A stretch of 32,598 bases of DNA from Acidobacteriales bacterium 13_1_40CM_3_55_5 (lineage in GTDB: Bacteria > Acidobacteriota > Terriglobia > Terriglobales > Acidobacteriaceae), in NCBI GenBank assembly GCA_001918935.1, contig MNGW01000054.1, forward strand, positions 1 to 32,598, read 5' to 3'. The notes below the pieces were generated by a model, which searched no databases, was not told the origin of the DNA, and saw nothing but the letters and a program-made list of their open reading frames with translations. This document shows, piece after piece, positions 7,955 to 16,016 of this stretch (positions are counted from its first letter, which is position 1; every line of letters starts with the position of its first letter). The position numbers and the translations under genes were made by a program.

Positions 7955-9067
7955 ATGCTAATTTTGACGCCTGATGTATCCACAATCACAGCCATTCTGG
8001 GCGTCTGTGCATATTATGCTGCAGCCTCGGTATTGATCGTGCGGGCCTCGGGGGCGGGCACGATTGTCACTCTCTACGAGCCTCCAGAACATCTCTCGCC
8101 TGCGGCGGTTCGCTATGCCTGGAAAAGAACCTTTGATGACCGAACGTTTTGGGCAGCTGTACTCAGCGTCATTTCCAAAGGCTTGGCGACCATACAGTCG
8201 GAAGATGGTGCTGCAGTGCTTCGCCTAACTCCACCCGCAAATCTGAAACTTCTTCTGCCTCAAGAAGAAAAGTTGTTGTTAGATGAAATGCCGTCTCATC
8301 GCCGTCGCAAGGGGATGAAGGTCAACATGCTCGACGGAAGGATGGCGGTAATCGTGAGTGAAATGGCTGACTTCTTGCGGCGAGAGGCCTTGGGTGTGAG
8401 CTTTAAGGACAACCGTACCTTGCTAATCATTGGAACGATGTTGTCCGCTATCGCCATCCTGGTGGCGGCGCGGCCCCGGTGGGCCAGAACAGTGGTTCGC
8501 ACTCGGGATATCTTTTGCCTTCATGGCGCCGTCGGCGTATTACTTACCTTTTCTATTGCTCCGACTACGCGACTTGTACCGAACAGCCCACGATAAACTT
8601 GATGGTCAGGTTTTCCGCAGGGCAGTCCTCCTCGCCGCGTGGATCGTTCCGTGTATCGCGGGAATTACTTTGGGCTTTGTCGAGCTTGGCGGCACATTCG
8701 GGTGGCCCGTTCTGGAAGCTACCGCAGTTATGGCAATAGTGGATGTCAGCTTCTTACATTTCATGAGGACACCCACGGAAGAAGGCCGGAAACTGCTCGA
8801 CAAAGTTGAGGGGTTTCGCCTGTTTTGCAAGAAGTGGATCAGTTTCCCGTGGATCAGTTCACAGCTCCGCATGAGCACTCAGGAATTTACGAAAAGTTCC
8901 TCCCCTATGCGGTCGCTTTGGAGGTAGAACAAGCGTGGTGCAATCGATTCCTTGCAATTGCTTCGACCTTTCACCAACCGGAACCTTTTCCCAATACGCA
9001 GTCGTTTTATCTTGGAATGTGGGACGGCAAACCTGTCGAGATCGTCTATCGCCCCCTGCCAAAGTGA
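7955..9067 (+). pseudogene. DUF2207-family membrane protein, 5'-truncated and twice frameshifted
   Basis: Three overlapping frames join into one DUF2207 C-terminal half. Frame A carries a membrane helix (ITAILGVCAYYAAASVLIV) and then GTIVTLYEPPEHLSPAAVRY, the family's signature. Near 8470-8490 the reading shifts by +1 into the frame with GISFAFMAPSAYYLPFLLL and FRRAVLLAAWIVPC. Near 8828 it shifts back at a TTTT run, joining KVEGFRLF to EVDQFPVDQF and IYEKFLPYAVALEVEQAW. The large extracytoplasmic N-terminal domain and signal peptide of full-length members are missing; yqeY occupies that position. The ATG at 7955 has no ribosome site. It is either a relic or a gene broken by base-calling errors. 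The missing 5' half favours a relic. Confidence 0.75.
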
Positions 9068-9096
9068 CGCTTCATGCCACAACAATAGTGGTAGAC

Positions 9097-9987
9097 CTAC
9101 TTGCTCCTTTGCAGTTCTCGATACGCTTCGCTTTTTGAAACCCCTATCTCTTTCGCGACCTTCTTCAATGCCGCTTTTTCGTCCAGTTTCTGTTCGGCCA
9201 TGATCTGCTCCAGTCGCTGGCGCACTGTCGCGGACGTCTTTACTGTCTTCTGATCGGTTTCTTCCGCTTTGCCGATCAGCAGAGTAATTTCACCCTTGAT
9301 CTCGTCGCGCGCGTTCAGCGTCCGTAGAACTTCGTACGCCCGACCGCGCAGAAACTCTTCGTGAATCTTGGTGACTTCGCGTGCGATGACAAGGTGCCGT
9401 TCCGCGCCCAGGACTTCCACAATGTCCTCGACAGCTTCTTTCACGCGATGTGGCGCTTCATAAAACACCTGCGTTCGCGGCGACCCCTGAATGCTCTCCA
9501 GCATTTTCCGCCGCTGTCCCCGTTTCGCGGGGAGAAATCCGCTAAATCGAAAGGAGTCGGCTGGCAGGCCACTGGCCACCAGCGCCGCTAGAAACGCGGA
9601 CGCTCCTGGAATCGGCACCACGGGAACGTGATGCCGTATGGCAAGCGAAATCAACCGGAAGCCGGGATCGGAAATCCCCGGCATGCCCGCGTCGGTGACC
9701 AAAGCCACACGCGCCCCTCGCTCCAATTCGAGGACCAGTTCGGCAGAGCGCGTCATTTCATTGTGCTCGTGATAGCTGATGGTGCGGGTGGTAATACCGT
9801 AATGGTTGAGAAGTTTCTGACTCTGCCGCGTGTCCTCACATGCGATCAGGTCGCATTCCTTCAGTACTCGCAGCGCTCGCAGTGTGATGTCTTCCAGGTT
9901 CCCGATGGGAGTTCCCACCAGATAAAGCGCCGCTCCAGAGTCCAGACTGCGAGTAGTTCTCGCGGCGTCGCTGTCTCCGGGCTTCAT
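9097..9987 (-). CDS. rsmI: 16S rRNA (cytidine(1402)-2'-O)-methyltransferase RsmI
   Basis: The protein is 296 aa from the ATG at 9987. The track's longer version starts at a TTG and adds 22 residues with no family likeness. RsmI methylates the 2'-O of C1402 in the decoding centre with SAM. Tetrapyrrole-methylase-fold motifs are visible: LYLVGTPIGNLEDIT at the start, CEDTRQSQKLL, VTDAGMPGISDPG (the SAM-binding signature), PIPGASAFLAAL, and FYEAPHRV. The tail (EKAALKKVAKEIGVSKSEAYREL) is the small C-terminal helical domain often seen in the family. It is divergent from the FmdB gene. Confidence 0.96.
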   Translation of the reverse strand: MKPGDSDAARTTRSLDSGAALYLVGTPIGNLEDITLRALRVLKECDLIACEDTRQSQKLLNHYGITTRTISYHEHNEMTRSAELVLELERGARVALVTDAGMPGISDPGFRLISLAIRHHVPVVPIPGASAFLAALVASGLPADSFRFSGFLPAKRGQRRKMLESIQGSPRTQVFYEAPHRVKEAVEDIVEVLGAERHLVIAREVTKIHEEFLRGRAYEVLRTLNARDEIKGEITLLIGKAEETDQKTVKTSATVRQRLEQIMAEQKLDEKAALKKVAKEIGVSKSEAYRELQRSK

Positions 9988-10116
9988 GCACGCGAGTCTA
10001 TCACCGGGTAGAGGACCGCACCTGCCTCGTAAATTGACGCCGCTAGTCCCCAATCCCTAGAATCAAAGACAGAGCAATACCGCGATTGCTGTCGAATTCA
10101 AACAAGCCGTTGGCGA

Positions 10117-10144
10117 ACGACCAAAGACCAACGACCGACGACGG
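10117..10144. repeat. Tandem heptamer array upstream of the FmdB gene
   Basis: ACGACCA-AAGACCA-ACGACCG-ACGACGG form four adjacent 7-mers sharing the core GACC/GACG. The array ends 14 bp before the FmdB start codon, immediately ahead of its ribosome site region. Its consensus is unrelated to the other arrays in the window, but the period is the same. Confidence 0.5.
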
Positions 10145-10158
10145 TTGTTAGGGAGTCC

Positions 10159-10503
10159 ATGCCACTTTACGAGTACGAGTGCAAGAAATGTCATCACCGG
10201 TTTGAGCGGATCCAGAAATTTTCCGATCGCCATTTGAAGAAGTGTCCTGATTGTGGCGGCCCGGTCGAACAGATGATCTCCGCTCCAGCCGTCCAATTCA
10301 AAGGCACCGGATGGTACGTCACCGATTATCCTAAGAAGTCTTCGGGAGATTCGTCCCGAAATGGTGATTCCAGCGAGAAATCGGGCGGCAAGGACGAAAA
10401 GTCAAAGGACGAGAAGTCGAAATCCGGCGCTGCGAAATCTGACAGTTCGAAATCGGATTCTTCGAAATCCGAAGCCGCTCACAAGAAAAGCGAAAAGAAG
10501 TAA
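10159..10503 (+). CDS. FmdB-family zinc ribbon protein with Lys/Ser-rich tail
   Basis: The protein is 114 aa. The N-terminal 45 residues are a classic FmdB zinc ribbon: MPLYEYECKKCHHRFE (CxxC) and KKCPDCGGPVEQMIS (CxxC), followed by the VQFKGTGWYVTDY motif. Everything after about residue 55 is a low-complexity tail made of K, S, D, E and G, encoded by near-repeats of TCGAAATC. GGGAG lies 3 bp before the ATG. These proteins are small regulators or chaperone-like ribbons of uncertain function; the original FmdB is linked to amidase regulation. It is transcribed alone. Confidence 0.92.
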   Translation: MPLYEYECKKCHHRFERIQKFSDRHLKKCPDCGGPVEQMISAPAVQFKGTGWYVTDYPKKSSGDSSRNGDSSEKSGGKDEKSKDEKSKSGAAKSDSSKSDSSKSEAAHKKSEKK

Positions 10504-10526
10504 GGCCACTATCTCCAACTCATGTT

Positions 10527-11025
10527 CTATCCCAACGCACTCAATATCTGATTTTCGAATTCATATTCCAGAAGGATGGCAAAGTTGTCGCCCTCAAATT
10601 CCCAGGATTCCGCATACCTGGTGAGATGGAGGTCATACTTGGAGAAAGCCGCCGCATAACGTACGTTGCACGGCTGCGGACATGCGATGAGTCCCGTGGG
10701 ATCCATTCGCAGCACACCTGTCGTCCCGAACAGTGTGGCTGAAGTGACATCTGGCTCCCGCGCAACCCCAATCTGATGAGGCGCTTCGCGAAACGCCCGT
10801 GAATCCCCTTGACGCATATCAGCGAGCACACCCGGATCAGAGCGCTGAAGAGGATTGAGCTACCTTCCTTGCCAGACTTTGTTGTGCACTCTTCCAAATC
10901 GTCCACAGGTCCGCCCCTGACTGTTGAGTTCGATTCACAAATCCGATTGGCAGCACCTCCGATTCACCGCCGCCACAGCCCACCAGAACCATGGTTAGTA
11001 TCAGCGTACGCAGACTCCACCCCAT
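10527..11025 (-). pseudogene. Small lipoprotein gene broken by one frameshift
   Basis: A lipoprotein signal starts at the ATG at 11025 (MGWSLRTLILTMVLVGCGGG, lipobox LVGC), with GAGGAGG just upstream. This frame hits TGA near 10837 after about 62 codons. The adjoining frame carries the continuation NPLQRSDPGVLADMRQGDSR, then PDVTSATLFGTTGVLRMDPTG, IACPQPCNVRYAAAFSKYD and ESWEFEGDNFAILLEYEFEN. It ends at TAG 10527. The joint lies near GTAGCTCAATCCT (about 10850), where one base more or less restores a single protein of about 165 aa. I believe similar lipoproteins occur in other Acidobacteria, but that is from memory. The function is unknown. Real decay and sequencing error are both possible. 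Confidence 0.65.
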
Positions 11026-11194
11026 AGCCCTCCTCGGTTCCCTGCTCAATTGAATCGGCAAGTGGAGCTATTTCTCCATGACTGGATTTAATCGAACGTA
11101 GTTGACCCTCGGTGAGAGACTCTCTGAACCCTCGCACTCCGTATTGTTTGCCGCTCCTCGATTTCTGTGTTAACGTCGCGCCTTGGTTGCCCTG
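11026..11194. other. Intergenic region with no recognisable element
   Basis: This region lies between the divergent lipoprotein relic and the phosphatase gene. I see no clear -10/-35 pair, hairpin or repeat. The only track ORFs here are shadows. Confidence 0.4.
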
Positions 11195-11971
11195 ATGCAC
11201 GCCCTGTTCAGTCATGAACCGCCAACCAAAACGCAGGTGATGCCTGTCCAGTCCGTCATCCCTGTGCTGCAGGACGCGGCGGTAGCCGCGGTCTACTGCA
11301 GCCGGCGCATGGGCGGCGACTTCTACGATTTCCTGCGAGTTTCTCCCGACCGCGTTGTCATCGGACTACTGGATGTGGCTGGCCGCATTGAGGATAACGG
11401 CGCTATCATTTCAGCCGCCCAGCAGACATTTCGTAGTTTGGCCCCCGAGTTGTTTGCTAAAGAAGACATCAACGAAGCAGATGCTATGAGTGAGCTCGCG
11501 CTCGCGCTCAATCGCACTATCCTTCAATCTCAGGGGAATATCCGATCGTGTCCGGCATTCGCCGCTTGTTATAACGAAAGCCTCGGCACTCTTTGCTATT
11601 TCAACGCGGGCCATACTCCCGGACTGCTTCGGGACCGCACCGGCATCACCGAACTGCCCGCCACCGGCCTGCCTCTGGGATTGTTTTCGCACGCTACTTC
11701 CGACGCTCGCATCGTTGCTTTGGAGCCCGGGGCTTCTCTGCTACTCGTTTCCCTGGGACTGTTGGAAGGCAAATATAAAGACGAAGAATTTGGATTGGGC
11801 CGTTTAAAAGACACGTTTCTACATGCCAACTCCGACGATGCCAGAGAACTTTGCGTCAGCATTATCAATAACGTGCAGCAGTTCATGCGAACTCCTCCCA
11901 TCCACAACGATGTGACCGTACTCGCGCTGGTCCGTGCCGCCACCGCCAAAGCCTTAGCTGTAGCCGGTTGA
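11195..11971 (+). CDS. PP2C/SpoIIE-type serine phosphatase (RsbU-like catalytic domain only)
   Basis: The protein is 258 aa from the ATG at 11195; the track start at 11183 is a TTG and no ribosome site supports either choice strongly. The PPM metal-binding blocks are SRRMGGDFYDFLRV, LLDVAGRIEDNGA (D of the second site), FNAGHTPGLLRDRTG and HNDVTVLALV. These match SpoIIE/RsbU phosphatases, which dephosphorylate anti-sigma-factor antagonists. There is no sensor, receiver or membrane domain, so a partner protein must supply the input. No anti-sigma or STAS gene is nearby. It is a lone gene. Confidence 0.9.
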   Translation: MHALFSHEPPTKTQVMPVQSVIPVLQDAAVAAVYCSRRMGGDFYDFLRVSPDRVVIGLLDVAGRIEDNGAIISAAQQTFRSLAPELFAKEDINEADAMSELALALNRTILQSQGNIRSCPAFAACYNESLGTLCYFNAGHTPGLLRDRTGITELPATGLPLGLFSHATSDARIVALEPGASLLLVSLGLLEGKYKDEEFGLGRLKDTFLHANSDDARELCVSIINNVQQFMRTPPIHNDVTVLALVRAATAKALAVAG

Positions 11972-12098
11972 AGCCTATTCCGGGCTCTTCAAGAGGCCCA
12001 GGCACTGGCTCACCCTTCGGGTTCAGAGGTACAATTTACTAAGGTCATCCTCCCAGAAACCTGCGACCAGATACTGTGGCATGGCCTCCGGAATACCT

Positions 12099-13187
12099 AT
12101 GCGAAAATTTTTCCCTTGTTTGTTGCTTTGCCTTCTTTCGGTGCCTACTTTTCTCACTGCGGATACCGTGGTTGAGGAAATCATTGCCCGCGTCAACAAT
12201 CAGATCATCACCCGCACCGAGTATCAACGCAGCAGAGAACAGTTGAAACAGGAGGCGCAACAGCAGGATCCGGCCAATGCGAACAAAACATATTCCGAGC
12301 GTGAGAAGGACGTCCTCCGCGATCTGATCGATCAGCAACTACTCCTGGAGAAAGGCAAAGACCTGGGCATCACGGCGGATACCGAGCTGATCAAAAAACT
12401 GGATGAGATGCGCAAAGAGATGAAGCTGGAGAGCATGGACGATCTGGAAAAAGCGGCTCAATCCCAGGGAATTTCATTCGAAGACTTTAAGCTGAATATG
12501 CGCAATCAGATAATCACTCAACAGGTGATCGGCAGAGAAGTTGGCCAGAGGATGACCATTCCGAAAGAAGAAATTCAGAAGTTTTACGACGAGCACAAGA
12601 GCGAAATGGAGCAGCCCGAACAGATTCGTGTGAGCGAAATCCTGGTCTCGACGGAAAAGAAAGGCGACGCAGACACCAGCGATGATTCGCAACGACTAGC
12701 CGCAGCAGAAGCTAAAGCGAAAGACTTGCTCGCGCAAATCCGCAAGGGGACGAGTTTTGAGGACGCCGCTAAGAAGAATTCCGATGGTCCTACTGCCGCC
12801 CAGGGCGGCGATCTCGGGGGATTCAAGCGAGGCACCTTGGCTAAAGAACTCGAAGACAAGACGTTTGCCATGAAGGCGGGCGAAGTCTCAGATATTATCC
12901 GCACCAAGCAGGGTTTCGTCATCCTGAAAGTCGCGGAGCATCATAACGCCGGCGTCCCGCCCCTGAGCGAAATCGAAGGCCGTATCCAGGACGCGATTTA
13001 TATGCGCAAGCTTCAACCTGCCCTGCGCGCCTACCTGCAAAAACTACGTGAGGAAGCTTACATCGACATCAAAACCGGCTACGTCGACACCGGTGCCAGC
13101 CCCAATCAAACCAAGCCCATCGAGACCCTGGCCAAGGATGCCACCGCCAAACAACTCAAAAAGAAGAAAAAATTCGGGGTGTTTTAG
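12099..13187 (+). CDS. SurA/PpiC-type periplasmic peptidyl-prolyl isomerase
   Basis: The protein is 362 aa from the ATG at 12099 (track start 12081; CCGGAA lies before the later ATG). A signal peptide is clear (MRKFFPCLLLCLLSVPTFLTA). A SurA-N-like helical region follows: VEEIIARVNNQIITRTEYQ, then RDLIDQQLLLEKGKDLGI. One parvulin (PpiC) domain spans about 175-285: IRVSEILVST, FEDAAKKNSDGPTAAQGGDLG, AFAMKAGEVSDIIRTKQGF-type blocks and VILKVAEH. A charged tail ends in KKKKKF. Such proteins chaperone outer-membrane and secreted proteins. There is one parvulin domain rather than the two of E. coli SurA, so no symbol is given. The YhaM-like gene follows 86 bp later on the same strand. Confidence 0.93.
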   Translation: MRKFFPCLLLCLLSVPTFLTADTVVEEIIARVNNQIITRTEYQRSREQLKQEAQQQDPANANKTYSEREKDVLRDLIDQQLLLEKGKDLGITADTELIKKLDEMRKEMKLESMDDLEKAAQSQGISFEDFKLNMRNQIITQQVIGREVGQRMTIPKEEIQKFYDEHKSEMEQPEQIRVSEILVSTEKKGDADTSDDSQRLAAAEAKAKDLLAQIRKGTSFEDAAKKNSDGPTAAQGGDLGGFKRGTLAKELEDKTFAMKAGEVSDIIRTKQGFVILKVAEHHNAGVPPLSEIEGRIQDAIYMRKLQPALRAYLQKLREEAYIDIKTGYVDTGASPNQTKPIETLAKDATAKQLKKKKKFGVF

Positions 13188-13273
13188 TTTAAGCTGGTTA
13201 GGATCTCGCATTACAACCCTCCACGAGCTCGGCGATACCGTATGGCGTTTGAAGATCAAAAACATAAGGCCCT

Positions 13274-14368
13274 ATGAAGGATTTTTTTCTAGCGGATTGC
13301 GCTCAGCACGAAAATAAGGTCCTCACTTCCAGCTTCGTAGTGGTCTCCAAACAGGTCAAGCCCAAGAAGACCGGAGAGCCCTACCTCGCGTTAACCCTCG
13401 GCGATCGTACCGGACAGGTGGAAGCCAAAATGTGGGACAACGTCGAGGACGCGCTGGACGTCTTCGAGCAAGACGACTTCATTAAGATCAAGGGCCTCCT
13501 GAACAAATATAAGAACCGTTTTCAGATTACCATCCACAAACTTCGGCGCTTGGGCGATTCGGAAGTTGACTTCGCGGATTATCTACCCAAAACCACCAAG
13601 GATATCGGCGAGCTGTGGCAGACTTTGGCAGGTTTCGTAGCCAATTTTCAGGATCCCTGTCTCAAGGCTCTGGTCGAGGCTTTCATGAGCGATCCCGATA
13701 TCGCCGAAGCTTACCGCACCGCCCCGGCCGCCAAAACTTTGCATCATGCTTACATCGGCGGGCTGCTCGATCACGTAGTGTCACTTTTCCGCTCCTGCGA
13801 TTTGATTTGCCGCAATTATCCTCAGATCAATCGTGATCTGCTGCTTACGGGAGCGTTCCTGCACGACATCGGAAAAATTCACGAACTCGCGTACAACCGT
13901 TCTTTCTCTTACACCACCCGCGGCCAATTGCTCGGACACATGGTGATCGAGTTGGAAATGGTGCACGCCAAAATCGCGCAAGTTCCGAACTTCCCCAGCG
14001 AACTCAAGACGTTGGTCGAACACCTCATCATTAGTCATCACGGTCAGTACGAGTTCGGTTCCCCGAAGCTGCCGATGTTTCCTGAAGCCCTAGTGTTGCA
14101 CTATCTTGACGATCTCGACTCCAAAATGGAGAGTATGCGCGCCCACTTCGCGCGCGAAGTTTGTTCCGAGGGCGTGTGGACGGGCTACAACCCTTCCCTC
14201 GCTCGTCCGCTCTTGAATACGGCCAAATTTCTGGAGAAAAAACCCGCTGCTGAAGCTGCATCCGTCGAGGCTTCCGGAACTCAGGCTGCTGCCACGATGA
14301 CTGAGTCGTCCGAACCAGCCGTGAACACTGATTCGATGGCTGCCGCTGCTGGCCCGGAAAAGATTTGA
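13274..14368 (+). CDS. YhaM-like 3'-5' exoribonuclease (OB fold plus HD domain)
   Basis: The protein is 364 aa. An N-terminal OB-fold nucleic-acid-binding domain (about 10-95; LALTLGDRTGQVEAKMWDN, IKIKGLLNKYKNRFQITI) precedes an HD phosphohydrolase domain. The HD domain shows HHAYIGGLLDHVVS, the HD doublet in GAFLHDIGKIHEL, ISHHGQYEFGSPKLP and VLHYLDDLDSKME. This order and spacing is that of YhaM/CBF1-type RNases. A low-complexity Ala/Glu-rich tail of about 45 residues is an addition relative to the B. subtilis protein. It may share a transcript with the PPIase gene upstream. Confidence 0.92.
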   Translation: MKDFFLADCAQHENKVLTSSFVVVSKQVKPKKTGEPYLALTLGDRTGQVEAKMWDNVEDALDVFEQDDFIKIKGLLNKYKNRFQITIHKLRRLGDSEVDFADYLPKTTKDIGELWQTLAGFVANFQDPCLKALVEAFMSDPDIAEAYRTAPAAKTLHHAYIGGLLDHVVSLFRSCDLICRNYPQINRDLLLTGAFLHDIGKIHELAYNRSFSYTTRGQLLGHMVIELEMVHAKIAQVPNFPSELKTLVEHLIISHHGQYEFGSPKLPMFPEALVLHYLDDLDSKMESMRAHFAREVCSEGVWTGYNPSLARPLLNTAKFLEKKPAAEAASVEASGTQAAATMTESSEPAVNTDSMAAAAGPEKI

Positions 14369-14471
14369 TTCCCGAATGTGGAAATTGCGGTTACTCGCCC
14401 GTCGCGCACTCCATACGACAATTGCACGTGGTCCCATCTTTCTGGTAAACATCCCCAATGGAGGTAATCGT

Positions 14472-15140
14472 ATGCGATCGCGCTGGATAAAACTCACCCT
14501 GGGCCTCTATCTATCTCTCGTATTGATAGCTTGCAGCAACAAAGCTCCCGAATCGACGGATACCAATCAGCCCGCTACTTCTACGACTAACACCGCCAAA
14601 ACTCAGCAAGCCAAACCGAAAGCAGCAGCCGTATCAGTTGTCGTTCCCGCGGGAACTGTGGTGACCGTGCGGCTGGGCCAGGCTTTGGGCTCGAAAATCA
14701 GCACGCCCGGAGAAACCTTCGCCGCCACCCTGGCTAGTCCCGTGACAGTCGGTGGCAATACTGTCATACCGATCGGTGCAAATGCTTCCGGCATAGTGGT
14801 GGATGCGAAGCCTCTGGGAAAGTTCAAGGGCGCTGCCACTCTGGATCTTAAGCTGACTTCGATTAACGTCAACGGCGCCGACCATAACGTTGAAACCTCC
14901 GCTCTGATCCGCACCGCGAAAGGCAAGGGAAAACGCACTGCCACCATGATCGGCGGCGGCGCGGGCCTCGGCGCGCTCATCGGCGGATTAGCCGGAGGCG
15001 GCAAAGGTGCCGCCATCGGTGCAGTCGCTGGCGCTGGCGCCGGCACTGCCGGTACGGTATTCACCGGCAATAAGGACGTTGTCCTGCCTGCTGAGTCCGC
15101 GCTCAGCTTTAGACTCAATCAGCCGCTGGAATTGAGATAG
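14472..15140 (+). CDS. Glycine-zipper lipoprotein
   Basis: The protein is 222 aa from the ATG at 14472, chosen because GGAGGTAA precedes it; the track's extra 32 residues are not protein-like. The signal peptide ends in a lipobox (LSLVLIACSNK), giving a lipidated Cys at about position 19. After a Thr/Gln/Lys linker there is a beta-rich domain (VPAGTVVTVRLGQALGSKIS). A glycine-zipper membrane segment follows (MIGGGAGLGALIGGLAGGGK through GAVAGAGAGTAG). The likely location is the outer membrane or periplasm. The precise role is unknown; glycine-zipper lipoproteins generally contribute to envelope structure. It ends 20 bp before a strong intrinsic terminator. Confidence 0.88.
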   Translation: MRSRWIKLTLGLYLSLVLIACSNKAPESTDTNQPATSTTNTAKTQQAKPKAAAVSVVVPAGTVVTVRLGQALGSKISTPGETFAATLASPVTVGGNTVIPIGANASGIVVDAKPLGKFKGAATLDLKLTSINVNGADHNVETSALIRTAKGKGKRTATMIGGGAGLGALIGGLAGGGKGAAIGAVAGAGAGTAGTVFTGNKDVVLPAESALSFRLNQPLELR

Positions 15141-15160
15141 GGGCTTTCGGATTTAAATAG

Positions 15161-15190
15161 CCCACGGCCCGGGCCGTGGGTTATTTTTTT
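15161..15190 (+). terminator. Rho-independent terminator
   Basis: The perfect 20-base palindrome CCCACGGCCCGGGCCGTGGG is followed at once by TTATTTTTTT. Flanking AAATA/TATTT could lengthen the stem. It terminates the glycine-zipper lipoprotein transcript and lies only 6 bp before the HAD start codon. Confidence 0.92.
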
Positions 15191-15196
15191 ACTGCC

Positions 15197-15892
15197 ATGC
15201 TCGACTTAGGTGGCTTCAAAGTTCTGACGTTCGACTGTTACGGCACTCTGATTGACTGGGAAACCGGCATCTTCTCCGCGCTGCGTCCTATCCTCGCGGC
15301 ACATGGCAAGTCCATCACTGACTCCGCCCTCCTTGAGCTATATTCCGACCTGGAAGTTGAAGCTGAGCGGGGAGAATTCCAATCCTATCGTGAAGTATTG
15401 CAGTCCGTGGTCCGCGGCTTCGGACAACGTTTGGGATTTTCTCCCACCACCGCCGAAATACGTTCTCTCCCGCAATCGCTCGCCACCTGGCGCCCCTTCC
15501 CGGACACCTTACCCGCCCTTCTCGAATTGAAACAGCGCTATCAGCTTGCGGTGATTTCCAATGTGGATGATGATCTGTTCGCCTCTACCGCGCCGCAACT
15601 CAAAGTATCTTTCAACCACGTGATTACCGCCGGGCAAGCTCGCTGTTACAAGCCTTGCCTCGAAATCTTCAAAATGGCTCTAGGCCGGATCGGTGTACCC
15701 CCTGCCCAGGTGCTTCACATTGGCCAAAGCATTTATCACGACGTGATTCCGGCCAAATCGCTTGGAATCTCCACCGTCTGGGTAAATCGGCCTTCGCCTA
15801 GACCAGGCGCCGGTGCCGCCAAAGCTGCTTCAGCAAACCCTGATCTGGAAGTTGCCAACCTAACCACTCTGCTCACTCAAACTAAGAGTTAA
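15197..15892 (+). CDS. HAD-superfamily hydrolase, haloacid dehalogenase type II-like
   Basis: The protein is 231 aa from the ATG at 15197. The track's GTG start at 15176 lies inside the terminator stem and is rejected. HAD motifs are in order: motif I FDCYGTLIDWE (nucleophile Asp), motif II VISNVDDDL, the motif III Lys in ARCYKPCLEIFKMAL, and the motif IV region HIGQSIYHDVIPAKSLG. The alpha-helical cap lies between motifs I and II (subclass IA). FDCYGTLIDWE resembles (S)-2-haloacid dehalogenases, but many such proteins are general phosphatases. The substrate is not assigned. No ribosome site is visible. The gene must be read past the terminator or from a start site within or just after it. 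Confidence 0.9.
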   Translation: MLDLGGFKVLTFDCYGTLIDWETGIFSALRPILAAHGKSITDSALLELYSDLEVEAERGEFQSYREVLQSVVRGFGQRLGFSPTTAEIRSLPQSLATWRPFPDTLPALLELKQRYQLAVISNVDDDLFASTAPQLKVSFNHVITAGQARCYKPCLEIFKMALGRIGVPPAQVLHIGQSIYHDVIPAKSLGISTVWVNRPSPRPGAGAAKAASANPDLEVANLTTLLTQTKS

Positions 15893-15913
15893 GAACCAGC
15901 AACAGAGAACTGC
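15893..15913. repeat. Weak heptamer array directly after the HAD stop codon
   Basis: GAACCAG-CAACAGA-GAACTGC begins on the base after the TAA. Only about 4 of 7 positions are conserved, so by itself this would be ignored. It is listed because it occupies the same position as stronger arrays elsewhere in the window. Confidence 0.25.
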
Positions 15914-16016
15914 CTTTTTTCAAATCATGCCCGAATACCCTGCACTCCGGTATTAAACTGCTGTGGTTTGATTCGACGCCGTCATTCTGATTGCCGCTTT
16001 CAAAATTGGAGCTGAA

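Noticed and set aside
15616-15632. CCACGTG in the HAD gene as a ParB site
   Set aside because: It is an isolated 7-base match within coding sequence with no flanking symmetry.
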